Shown here: positions 47,201 to 58,000 of the stretch, in pieces
Position numbering within the stretch: the first letter of the stretch is position 1
Layout: the number at the start of each line of letters is the position of its first letter
Source of the DNA: Sipunculus nudus
Lineage: Eukaryota; Annelida; Sipuncula; Golfingiida; Sipunculidae
Reading direction: 5' to 3'
Length of the DNA: 64,000 nucleotides
Assembly (NCBI GenBank): GCA_026874595.1
Contig: CM049307.1
Coordinates: 46,435,678 to 46,499,677, forward strand
The notes under the pieces: generated by a model
Databases searched by the model: none
What the model was told of the DNA's origin: nothing
Seen by the model: only the letters and a program-made list of their open reading frames with translations
Program-made: the position numbers and the translations under genes

Positions 47201-50200
47201 TTTATTTTGATCCTTGCACTTCCTGGTGGTCGGAAACAGGAAATGATAAGTACAGTGGAACCTGTTATAAGACCACCCACAGGTCTGGCCAAAAGTGGTC
47301 TTATTTCACAGGTCAGTGTTAACGGATGTGAATGCTTTCGGTTCACTCAAGGGTGGTCTTGATAGACAGGTGGTTTTCATACAGATTTTATAGTATCTTT
47401 ACCTGGTCCTTCTATTGTGGCCTGTATGTCTGTGATGTCCTCATCACTGGGGTAGATTTTTATTCCTTCTGGAGGGTCTTTCACAAGTTCTGCCAGTTCT
47501 TTGGACACCTGCCTAATAACCTGTGGAGACAGGTTCTCAACATTGCTCTGAAATCACATACACAAAATTATGTACATGTAAATTATGTGATGATGGTGGG
47601 ATAATTGAATATTAAACCTGACATATCAAGTATTTATGTAAAAAGGAAAATAATCTGTTACAGCTTGGGAAAAATGCAACATCTCTTTTTGCTCTGATCA
47701 TACCAGTTCTGGCACAGGGCCAAGAATCCGACCAATGAGAGTGGGCTCTCAGTGTAATCAGCCCACATAGTGGGTTTAAAATTGGGGCTGAATGCACCAT
47801 GAGATACCATGCGCTCATAGGCCTGATTATAATTCTATTCTTTGCCACATGCCAACATTAGTGGTCATGCCCAGAGAACCTTGCCATACAAAGCAGCAGT
47901 TACACCAAAGGATGTATGAGACAACTGCAATGTATAACCACTGCGGGAGGAGCGTAGAGTAGTCGTTATTGGCATGACTGTTAGGTGTATACCTTGGCCA
48001 GATTCTGCCAGGCTGGGTCCTTCTAAAAAGCTCACTGGCGTACAAAAAATATGCTCGAAGAAGCTTAATTTAGAATTCACAAGAAAACAAAAGGCTGCTT
48101 TACAACTGTTAAGTTTGAAAACATGTTTAAGGTATGTTAAATAGTGATGCATATTTAATGCATGTTAGCAATCAATCACGTCTTTAAAATATTCTATGGA
48201 CATTATATCATTGCTAAAACGTATTTAAATCATTTTTCCATTCCAATAATCAGACACTTCAAACATTTTTACAATAAGCAAGGCTGATCCATGTTTGTGG
48301 TGAAAACCTACTGTAAATATAAAACTTTTGGGTCATAAAGCTATGAAAAAATGTTTTATTGGTTTGCACAGGGCCATAGTGCATAAACAATGTGCAACGC
48401 TCTCACTGGTTTGAAAGTTCGCCCACAAGTGCACCCCCTCCCACAGGGTTCCTGCACCTCCTAGCAAAGCAAATTTAAGACCTTTTTAAGACCAGTTGAC
48501 AAAAAATTGAAGACCATTTTATTAATAAATTCTTAAATGGCCCTACCACGCTTTAAAACTTCTGAAGATCCCACATGGTGATCATTACAAGTTGGGACTA
48601 GTCTCATAGTAGTCTGTACTGAGAATCTAGGGAGATCTTTCTTCGACAAGTAACCACAGCAATTTTTCCTAAACTGTCTCAAGCTTATGTTTGAACAGTT
48701 TGTGCACATTCATTATAATCAGGATGGGCAAAATCAAATTTAAGACCTTTTCAAGACCTATGTCATGACTCCTGGCATGTTTAAGACCTTTTCAAGCATT
48801 AACAAGGGACCAATGGGTCACCTTGCTCAGCTGAATCTTGGAAAATATTACTGGCCTGATCTTTGACCTGAAACCATTTTGTGATGCACCAAGGGAAAAA
48901 AGTGGGCCTACGGTAAGTGTTATATAAAAGTTAAATTTCATAAACAATGATCTGTGAAGGTAATAAAGTTTGACCAATATTCCTGACTTTAAAACTAAGT
49001 TTGACAGTGTTATTCACACCTAGGCCAGGCCAACTTTCAGAGATATGAATGAAATGCCACCAAATATTTATATCTTAAATCTTGTCAGTTACCACTTACA
49101 TTTGTTCCTAATATTTTACCACATTTGAATATTAGGATTAAATTCCTGAACATTTTTTTCATTAAAAATCAAAATTGTCTCAACAAAAAGAATTTATTTA
49201 ACATTAAATTATAAGATTCCTCTTGTTTATTAGTCATGTGCATTGAAAGGTTGGTGGGAGGAGGGGTCTCTGTTGTTACTGAACAAAATGTGAAAGTATA
49301 AGTTCCATCTTGTTTAAAGTAAAGGCCTGTCAACAGAATTGGGTGGGGGAGAGAGAAAGGCTCCCTGTGGTATTAACTGAAGACAGCCTGATCACGCTGA
49401 ACAAGAGAGAGGGCTTGCCCGAGTGACGGGATTACATAACAACAGCCTGGGGAGCATAGAGAGCTGCACTGAATGACCAAAGTGGACTGCTTGACAATGT
49501 AAGGGAATACAACGAGCCTAAAAAAAATTCAATAACTAGTCCAATTTTGTAGCCATATTTTCTGATTTAAAGAAACTAAATACTTACTGGACATGCTGTG
49601 AAAATTAATTCAACAGTACTCACAGGAAAAAACGTGTCATGGTCAAAGATGGGCAAAATTTAAGGTACTGATTTTACTATGCTAATAACTTAAAAAATTT
49701 CAAAAATTCAAATCTAATTTTGGGTATACAATTGAACCTTAATAAAGCAAAGTTATATACTTTGAAAAAAAGTTTATAGCTTAAAAAAATTTTCATGTTA
49801 AGTGAGTAAATAGTTTTCCTGATTTTTTACAAAGTGCATTATGTTCAGGCCAAGAACTTCATGAAATTTCCCTTAACAGACTTAATTCTGGCATGTATAT
49901 AGGAAATATATAGGAGAAAACTTTTGGTAAATATTAAGAAAAACAGATAAGTGGTTTTGATATAAGGCAGGCCTGAAGTGTGATAATAGGTTTTTTTTAT
50001 TGAAATGAGGTTTTCCCTTAATTTCTCAAAGGAACAAAGTCACGTAACCCAATTTCGGTTTGGTAGGAGATCTTGGGGACATCTGACAGTATGTCAAATT
50101 TTGGATTAGTAGGTCTAATGGTTTCAAAACTTGCCAGTTGAACAGAAAGACAGACGGAGCAAGACTATATATAATAAGCTGACTCTAAGTCATCTGAGCT

Positions 50201-51662
50201 ATAATCCATTCCAGCACCCCTGTCCGTCCACCTGTTTTTTCGCGATTATCTCTACATAAGACAAACTTGCAAAAAAATATTTGCACCATTGGCATAAAGA
50301 GGTAAAAGCGTAATTTTTGGTACCTTACCTTCTGAAAATATAAATATAATTCACTTAACGGTCTGGTTGACATATCTCATATATATCCGTGGTTCATGGC
50401 GTCCCTAATATGTGGCCATTGTTTATCCTCCTTGGATATGGATATAAAGTAATGTGACGTAACAGTGAAGCGCGTGCACGCGGAGAATACAAGTCTTGCT
50501 GTAAACAGGGGTCGGGAGCTCTTGATTATTGGTTTCATGAATATGGGCGCCTCTTTAGTACGTCACGTCTATTATGACGTCATCACTAATCCCTGATATG
50601 CCAATTTCACAGATTAGTGGCACGATGTCGCTACAGAATAGACTTGTTACTCATAAAATGCTTTTAAATTGTTAACAGGAAAATGACATAAGGTACACTA
50701 TTATTTCCATAATAGTTAATTACGCTTTTTCCTCTTTCTGACTTAAGATCAAAAAGTTTGGACGTTCTTTGATTATCAAAAAAAATAACGAAAAAACAGG
50801 TGGACAGGGATGCTGGAACGGACTATAATAAAATTATAATGAACAGTCCCTTTGGAATGTGACATCTGGCCAATCAGAACCACTGTCACTCATTTTTATG
50901 GATGACGTCAACAATGCTGGACCAGTGAAGGCCGCCTATTGTTGGTGGCTAGCTTATTTTTTTCAAATCATCCGCCCCAGCTTCTGCCTTTTGGGTCACC
51001 CGTTTCTGCGAAAGGACACGTGGGGCCTGGCTCATGTGCGCGGGGCAAAAAATAAGGGTCGTCCCCCATCATCTACACGTCTTAGATGAGGTCACTTATA
51101 TTGCACTTTTACCATGTCACCTCCCTGCCAAACAGATCCACTAAGTACATTCAGTGTGGGACTAAGAGGACAGAAATTCTGTCCTCTTACTAGTCTTAGT
51201 CCCACAGGAATCACTGTGAGCAAGATATGAATACCTTCAACAGACCATCTGTGTACCAAAACCAGGCAGTGCCCAGGTGCCAGCAGTACACAAACCACAG
51301 CCCAGCTCGGTCTTGACAATAACGGACCCATCTCATGCAAGTAATTATAACACGTACACAATAGCCATTCACTATAAGTAAGTCTGTATTATCAAATAAT
51401 AATACACGTGATAGCCAAGTATTGAGAGTTTCAGGGCTCATCTTGTCCAGTCTTCCAAAAATTTACACCAGTCTTGTCTAGATTATCGAGATTTCACGGC
51501 CGATTTTTATCACGGCCGTTTTCGGCGATGTTCGTTTCCGCCTGGTGGCGCAGATTAAAGTTATTTGTGACAAAGACCTCACTATAAATGAAGAATAGTA
51601 CGGACTATCCCTTCATTTAATCACCATAACCCCAAAATCACCCTGATACTTACCATTGACAT
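41102..51662 (-). CDS. UBE2S: Ubiquitin-conjugating enzyme E2 S
   Basis: Five exons on the minus strand: 51662-51654, 47547-47403, 46120-45930, 43095-42959, 41234-41102 (615 nt, 204 residues; human is 222). All junctions are GT-AG and in phase. The product begins [17 protein letters not shown]. The UBC fold carries HPN at residues 86-88 and the catalytic Cys96 in [13 protein letters not shown]. The C-terminus reads [10 protein letters not shown], a lysine-rich stretch, then TLKRL, matching the human tail that docks on the anaphase-promoting complex. The enzyme extends K11-linked ubiquitin chains in mitosis. Introns 3 and 4 are full of transposons, but the coding exons look intact. The neighbour ARL6IP1 diverges from the same promoter region. 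Confidence 0.97.
42020..42868. mobile_element. hAT-type non-autonomous element, copy 1 (UBE2S intron 4)
   Basis: 849 bp, ends TAGGGTTGGGACGG and, inverted, TAGTGTTGGGATGA. A perfect 8-bp target duplication ATCTCCAG lies at 42012-42019 and 42869-42876. The interior begins and ends in palindrome-rich GATATCGCGATA words. It holds a 92-codon minus-strand frame (42674-42396). The right end is 90 bp from UBE2S exon 4. Confidence 0.85.
42959..43095 (-). CDS. UBE2S: UBE2S exon 4: C-terminal helices of the UBC fold
   Basis: Acceptor ttcattttcag, donor CCCAA|gtgagt. Encodes [20 protein letters not shown] and on to [17 protein letters not shown]. Its 137 nt are not a multiple of three, so skipping it would break the frame. 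Confidence 0.96.
43903..44749. mobile_element. hAT-type non-autonomous element, copy 2 (UBE2S intron 3)
   Basis: 847 bp with the same ends as copy 1 and a perfect 8-bp target duplication TTATGGAC at 43895-43902 and 44750-44757. Same orientation as copy 1. Over the 279-bp frame region I count about 16 differences between copies, about 6%. Confidence 0.87.
45444..45783. mobile_element. PIF/Harbinger-type MITE, 340 bp
   Basis: Ends GGCCAAAAAAAATTAAAGG and, inverted, GGCCAAAATAAAAAAAAGG, both continuing TATGGTTCTCAGGCAC. TTA duplication at 45441-45443 and 45784-45786. It sits 147 bp from the UBE2S exon 3 donor, within the intron. Confidence 0.78.
45930..46120 (-). CDS. UBE2S: UBE2S exon 3: catalytic core
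   Basis: Acceptor tccttgtag, donor TTG|gtgagt. Encodes [33 protein letters not shown] and [14 protein letters not shown]. It holds the HPN motif and the active-site cysteine. Confidence 0.97.
47253..47382. mobile_element. pogo-like MITE remnant beside UBE2S exon 2
   Basis: Starts CAGTGGAACCTGTTATAAGA after TA. Its other end is degraded (GACAGGTGGTTTTCAT). It ends about 20 bp from the exon 2 splice donor. Confidence 0.45.
47403..47547 (-). CDS. UBE2S: UBE2S exon 2
   Basis: Acceptor gtgatttcag, donor CCAG|gtaaag. Encodes [18 protein letters not shown], then [17 protein letters not shown] and ATIEGP, the N-terminal helix and first strands of the UBC fold. Confidence 0.96.
48803..50200 (-). mobile_element. 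AGCTCAG-family repeat, full length, UBE2S intron 1
   Basis: On the + strand it begins CAAGGGACCAATGGGTCACC and CTCAGCTG and ends AAGTCATCTGAGCT. GACC-AATG-GGTC keeps the 3' hairpin stem. The body shares AAATTTAAGGTACTGATTTT with other copies. It lies in the intron between exons 1 and 2. Confidence 0.6.
51654..51662 (-). CDS. UBE2S: UBE2S exon 1 (9 coding nt)
   Basis: ATGTCAATG followed by donor gtaagt. MSM joins SNVENLSPQ of exon 2 in phase 0, as MN joins SNVENLPPH in human. Confidence 0.88.
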
Positions 51663-51962
51663 GTCTACAGCAGTCAAATCCAGATGTTCATTTAGCTGAC
51701 AACAGCTCAAATACGCAGATCACAGCACAGCTGCCCCACTTTGCAATTATAAAATTATATTTTCGGATTGACCAATCAGAGCCCAGAAACACATTATGGG
51801 TAACAAAACGATTTTTCTAATTATTTTAATTGTAGAATTTTCATCAATATATGCATTATATTGTTTGTTCTTATTGGTTCTAGAGCAAATAATTTGCTGA
51901 TATGTAACAATTGCGCCATTAAATTATTTCTCATGCAAGCGAGACCTGTCAAAATTTTCAAA
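51663..51962. promoter_or_regulatory. Shared divergent promoter of UBE2S and ARL6IP1
   Basis: The two start codons face apart with 300 bp between them. The interval has a perfect CCAAT box on the + strand (ACCAATCAGA, 51771-51780) and one on the - strand (ATTGG, 51873-51877). No transposon is visible in it. AAAATGGCGGCGAC at the ARL6IP1 start fits the YY1 site often found over ATGs of housekeeping genes. Paired CCAAT boxes are known in cell-cycle promoters such as those of mitotic ubiquitin enzymes. Shared regulation is inferred. Confidence 0.65.
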
Positions 51963-52001
51963 ATGGCGGCGACAGGGGATGAAAACATCGTAGCTCCAGA
52001 G
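51963..52001 (+). CDS. ARL6IP1: ARL6IP1 exon 1
   Basis: Encodes MAATGDENIVAPE; donor GAG|gtaaat, phase 0. Confidence 0.88.
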
Positions 52002-55000
52002 GTAAATTTTCAGGATAGTTTTGTGCATTCTTGTTTATAACATTTCGCACACGAACAAACGCAATCGTGTATATCTTTTGTGTCTGGGAACAAACTGTCC
52101 TGAGTGATCAGGCGACTGAAAATAAATATAGAGCTTTAAAATCAACCGAGGAAACCCGACAAGGGATTGCCAGTTGCTGGCTTGCAGCCAGGCCTACGAA
52201 TCTAATTTCTAAATCATGCACATCTCGTGCACAGCTGAGTACATGGTAATTAAGTACAGGAGCCTGAGTGCTACTGTCTGGTGCACCTGCTCTTAAAGTT
52301 AAAAGCAGATGATTTGTTTGTGGGTACACACAGGGTATGAACTGCCATTTGACAGTGGTTTCAGTTATCAGGAGCCTCTTCCCTCAGGTGTCAGACGAGT
52401 TAATTGCTGTTTGCAGTATGTCCCAACTATTACTGGTGTGTATACCTGGCTTTGACAGCAGACAGTGGATGAAGTAACAATCATTGTTACAGCTCTGTCA
52501 GGGTTTTCATTCCTTTTTACAGGGGCAGACCCAGGATCTCGGAAAGGGGGGGGGGGGGGGGACTAATGAAAAACCTAAAAAAAGGTCCCTAGGTCCAGAA
52601 AATTGGGGGGTCCAGGATGCATAATTCTGTCTGAAAACCTTAAAAAAGGTGTTTCAGATGAAAAAGGGGGATTCTGGACCCCCCCCCCCCTCCGGATCCG
52701 CTTCTGTTTAAAGCTCAGATGACTATAAGTCATCTGAGCTTTAGTCATGGTCCTTCGTCCGTCATCTGGCCAGACATCCGCTACATGGGCATCTTGTACA
52801 ACTGTTTGGACCTACAAATCCAAAATCAAATATAAAGCTTGATGTCCCTAAGTTTTCCAACTACACCCATAATGGATCTCTGTGTTTCGGTTCCCCTGAA
52901 AAATTTAGCAAAAACCTCCCCATTTTTCATAAAAACCTATTGTAACACTTACACTTCAAGACTGCCAACTGTGAAAACTGCTAATGTTGTTTAGTTAAAA
53001 TCTGGTATATTTGGTCCTCAATATAGAAGTTGTGGACCCAAACATAATATACCTAGTTATTACCTACTTTACATTTTAATGGTTGAATCTAGAGAGTTAT
53101 TTTAAGGTTATAACTATTTCTAATTTTGATTTAACAGAATACCAGATATAAGATCAGAATTTTGTAAGTTTTCTTTTAAAGTTACCCTGGTATTAGCACA
53201 AATGTAAAAACAATACCTTAAAATTTGACCATGGCACATTTTAGTCTTATGATCACTGTTAATAGGGCCTAACCACATGTAAAGCATGTTGAATTAAATT
53301 GAAAAATAGCTTCTTCTGCTCTTAAGAATAAATCTGTACCTGCGAAAATATTGTCTTAAAACCATTTGCACTCCTGTCAACGTGTTTAAAACAGTGGACC
53401 AGGCGCAATCACCTGTGTCAACAGCGCTTTGGGCCGTGTGCATTGCAGAGCCACAAAACGTGTCAATCAGGAGATGCCTTGATTAACTTGGCCCCCAAAA
53501 ATTGAATATATGTTCCCTCTGGCTGAAACATTGCGTGTTGCGGCTCACAATCGGACCTATGGTCATGTGATCTTGTTACGATAAACATACACATGTGGAC
53601 TGTGTTTGCCAACACACAGAGCCATGACAAGGTGTTAAATAGCCGTATGTGTGGTAATGAGACAGTGTGCTTGGATGGTTTTGCTAGGAAACTTGTATAG
53701 AGCAAAACTGAACTGATATTGCGAAAGAACTTTGCTATGAATTACGGTGGACTGACGTTTTGGACCCAGATGTTCCAGACTAGGACGTTTTGGACAGGCC
53801 TTTTTGCAAGGGAGGACATTTCGGACAGATCATTATTATTCCTGAAAATGACCTTTTGTTATTATAATTTTAAAGGCCCAGTTGCAGTAAACAAGGAGCT
53901 GGAGCCACAGCTGAGCCAGTATACAATCTGTCACTGCAGTGTTCAGACAAACCTGGCATCAGAAGGGTTATTGCAGATTTTATCAAAAATTACTTGCCTG
54001 TTTTTCAACAAAATTGTCTGTGAGATACATCTCATGGAAATCTATAATTTTCTTCCTTCATGAAGCACAAAGTATTAGTTTAAAGTGAAAATTCCAGACT
54101 TTTGTATTCAGCAGCCAATACAATTTTGAATTTACTGAACCTGACTTAGGGGTATCCAGTATCACAACAGGCACACACATGTGACAGCATGGAAATCCCT
54201 CTTCCTGGCTTTCTGCTCATACAACAGGCCAGGCAGGCCTAGCTCTGACCTGGCCTCTAGCATATCACACCAGAAGCTCATCTGCTGATAAGGCTGGTAA
54301 GACTAATGGCCACTACAGTTTATATAACAGTCATAATGGGAGGGTAACACAGACAGTTTAGTACTTGATGAATTTATGTTATTATGTAAAACAGGTGTCT
54401 TTAATTGATATTGGCAGTTTACCGGTAATACTTCTGTATTAGATCCATTTGTGACCAATGTAGGAAACCCCCTTTGGGTTAGGATATAATCTTCTTAGTA
54501 ATTTTAACTCACCTTTGTAATGTCATAATTTCTCTGTCATAATTTCTCTGACACTTTACAACAAAGCCCCATCCAGTGTTGCCCCTTTATGCTCTGCCTT
54601 TTTGTTTATATACCTCTGGTCAATCCAGCCTCCTCTGTCTTAGATCATCTTTGCCTTTGAGTAGTTTTTGTACCTTTCTTTACTAAGTAAATTATTGCCA
54701 GCTGTAAGTGGCCGGCAAGCTCTGAGCCATTGTGGTCTGTTTGCTGTTTCACATGGTGTACAAAAACTGTATGGGCACTCATCTCTCCCTGGTACGGGGG
54801 GTGGGGGGGGGTATCCTCACTGCCGCTTGTGTTTTACAGTGGCTGATATCAATCTCACATGCTTCTGAGCTCTCTCTTTCAGTATTGGTGACACTGACAC
54901 TTGTTTCCTTATTAGGTGTTCCTGTACTAATACACTTCACTGGTACTTCCAGCCTCATGACTTTCTGCACCAGGGTTCTGTATTTCATAAAAATAAAATT

Positions 55001-58000
55001 TGAATGAAAACGTGGACAAAGAGTATGTCAGTGTCTAACAAAAGGTCTGTTAACCCCTGAAGACGATCAGGACAGAAAATTTTTAATGAAATACAGTTGT
55101 CATTCTTTGACACAATATGTGATAATGTAAACACACTTAATATGAAAGTTATGCATAAACAAAGTCAATGAAGTATTACAATTGGAATGTATCAATATAA
55201 AATGTTAAAAAAATGTCCTATTGGAATGTATCAATATAAAATGTAAAAAAAAAGTCAACACATGAATTCAACATTGTACTTAATTTTACTTTTGCTGAAC
55301 AGCTTGCAAACATAGCAAACAATATCCACTTCATAAGCTTTGTTTCCTTCCCCTAGCTTTTAGAATATACAATGCTACACAGGGGTGATATTGATACACC
55401 CAAGCCTGGGTGGGAAAGTCCCCAAGCTGCCGCTAGCCACTGTGGATCATTAATCACTGTGGATAGGCTTCACTGGGTATAGGACAGCTTGGGTGGGGTC
55501 CCACCGAAATTGGGCCTATAAGTGTATCAATGTACCCATATGTTGAATGATATAATATTCATATGCCTCCAAAATATGGGGATTATTTGGGGGTTCATTT
55601 TGTGGTATTTGTAAGCAAAAAGATACAGTATTTTTCCAGGTGGTTTTTGTAAGGAAGCAAACTGTGAAACAGAAAAGAGTGTACCAGTGACAAGAGAACA
55701 TTTAGTTTAATATAACTATGAAATCTAAAAAAATATGATAATCATGCACTAATATTAATGCTCATCCTATGAAATGAAAAATTCTGTGATGATGTTATTC
55801 ATGGATACTTATTTTGACAATTTCACAAACACAGTATCCATTATACACTTCCTAAAATTATATTATTAATATATTTAAAAAATGTATAATGATGCACATC
55901 CATTATTCACACCTTAATAATTTCATAAAATATTCCAATTTTTAGCACCTTAAAACTATATATGAATATAATGTATAAAATATGTAATAATGTTGCACAA
56001 ATACTGTATCTTTTTGCTTGCAAATAGCACAAAATGAACTCCCAATTAATCCCCATATTTTGGAGGCTAATATTTATTATATCATTAAACACTAAAAATA
56101 ATAATAATGAAAGATCATTTTCTGGTAATGATATTGATCTGTCCTCCCTTGCAAACGGCCTGTCTAAATCGTCCTAGTCCAGAATGTCCTAGTCCGGAAC
56201 ATCCATGTCCGAAAAGTCATACATTCATGAATAACACTGTTACTCTCAATTAATCAGGAGTATTTGGCAATTAATTTTTAATTTTTAGCTCACATGGCCA
56301 TATATTAAACTATTGAAAACTATTATGTACATATGTATATATGTACACATTTTTGTTTGTTAGCTCAGCTGACTGTAAGTCATCTGAGCTATAGTCGTGG
56401 TCCATTGTCCGTCTGTCCGGATGTCCGTCCATAAGACTGGCACGTTTTGACACCATTGGACCTATGAATCTGAAATTCACCATACAGTTAGATGTCCCCA
56501 AAAACTCCTACCATGCCTAAATTGGGTCAATAGGACTTCGTTCCTTTGAGATATTAAGGAAAAACCTCAATTTTGTATTAGAAATCTATTTTCACGCTTC
56601 AGGACTGCCTTATATCAAAACCACTGATCTGGTTTTCTTCGTATTTACCATAAATATTCCTCTATATAGTTCCTATGTACATGCCAGAATTTAAGTCAGT
56701 ATTATTTAATTTAGAAACGTTATGGGCCCAAACATAATGGACTTTGTGAAAAAAAACAGGAAAGATATTTGGTCACTTAAGACCAAAAGTGTTAAAGGTA
56801 GGGACTTTTTCTTCGGTAATACAACTTAAATTGATCAAAATTTAATTGTATTAAATTGGATCAAAATCTGTTAAATTTAAAATATTGGCAAAAATATAAA
56901 ATTGGTACCTTAAATTTTGCCCAAGTTTGACCATGGCACGTTTTTTTTCCTGTAAGTTCTGTGGATTTAATTTTCACAGCATGTTTTTGTTAGCATTTTG
57001 TCTGTTAACACCAAAAATTTGAAACTAGTTGATCAAAAACTGTAGATTTTATTCAAGTTTTCAAGCACCATGTCACATCAATTTTACATCAAGCTAGTGT
57101 TATGCAGTTTGCTAGCGCTCAGCTCCCCAGCTTCAGCTCTTAGTTCCTTAAATTTAGCATACAGTTAGACGTCTCCAAAATCCCCTACCATGCCAAGAAT
57201 TTGATCACTAGGACTTTATTTCTTCGAAATATTAATGAAAAACTTCATTTTTCCATTAAAAACCCATTGTTCCACTGTAAGACTGCCTAATATCAAAACC
57301 ACTGATCTGACTTTGATCATATATAATATACATATTTTTCTATGCATTCGCTATGCACATGCCAGAAATGATGTCAGTATTGCGTAATTGTTTTAAGTTA
57401 TGGGCCCAAACATAATGCACTTTTTAAAAAATCAAGAAATATATTTACTCCCTTAACAAGAGGATTGCTGAAGCTAGAGATTTTTTGTCAGGGATGTAAC
57501 ATTATTTAATCAAGATTCAATTGAATACCAAAAATTAGTTTTGAATTTTTCAAATTTTATAAGTTATTAGTATAAATATAAAATTAGTACCTTAAATTTT
57601 GCCCAAATTTGACCATGGCACATTTGTTTTCTGAGAGCACTGTTGATATAATATTCATATTATGCACACATAAGGATTTCATCGTTGTAGTTTAGAAAGC
57701 TGAAAGAAATTGGCCAAATATTGTAGCTTTTATTAATGTTTTTATGAGACCATGTCAGACCCAGGCTTAATCCAGCCCCTCTTCAGTCACCTGTATGTTG
57801 ACCTTGTTGACCTTTCATCAGATTATGCATGCTTGAGCGAAGCATACACTGGGGCAGCCAGGCAGCTGATTCCCAGCCACAGTTGATCCAGGTGTCCAAC
57901 CCAACTCATCTAGTAGTTGTTTTGAAAAACAACATAACAATAAACAATAAATTAATAATTTTGTATTGGTTTTTTTAAAACAAATTAAAGAAAAATTTAT

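Larger units (their letters stand above)
53748..56222. mobile_element. DNA element with ~110-bp terminal inverted repeats (ARL6IP1 intron 1)
   Basis: The left end (53748-53860) and inverted right end (56110-56222) share ATGTTCC(A/G)GACTAGGAC, ACAGGCC, TTTGCAAGGGAGGACA and GAAAATGA(C/T)C in order. The ends repeat GACGTTTTGGAC-like words. No transposase frame was seen in the 2.5 kb. Two smaller inverted-repeat elements lie inside. Confidence 0.6.

Noticed and set aside
53719-54063. 114-codon frame as a gene
   Set aside because: It starts in the inverted terminal repeat of the 53748-56222 element and shows no domain.
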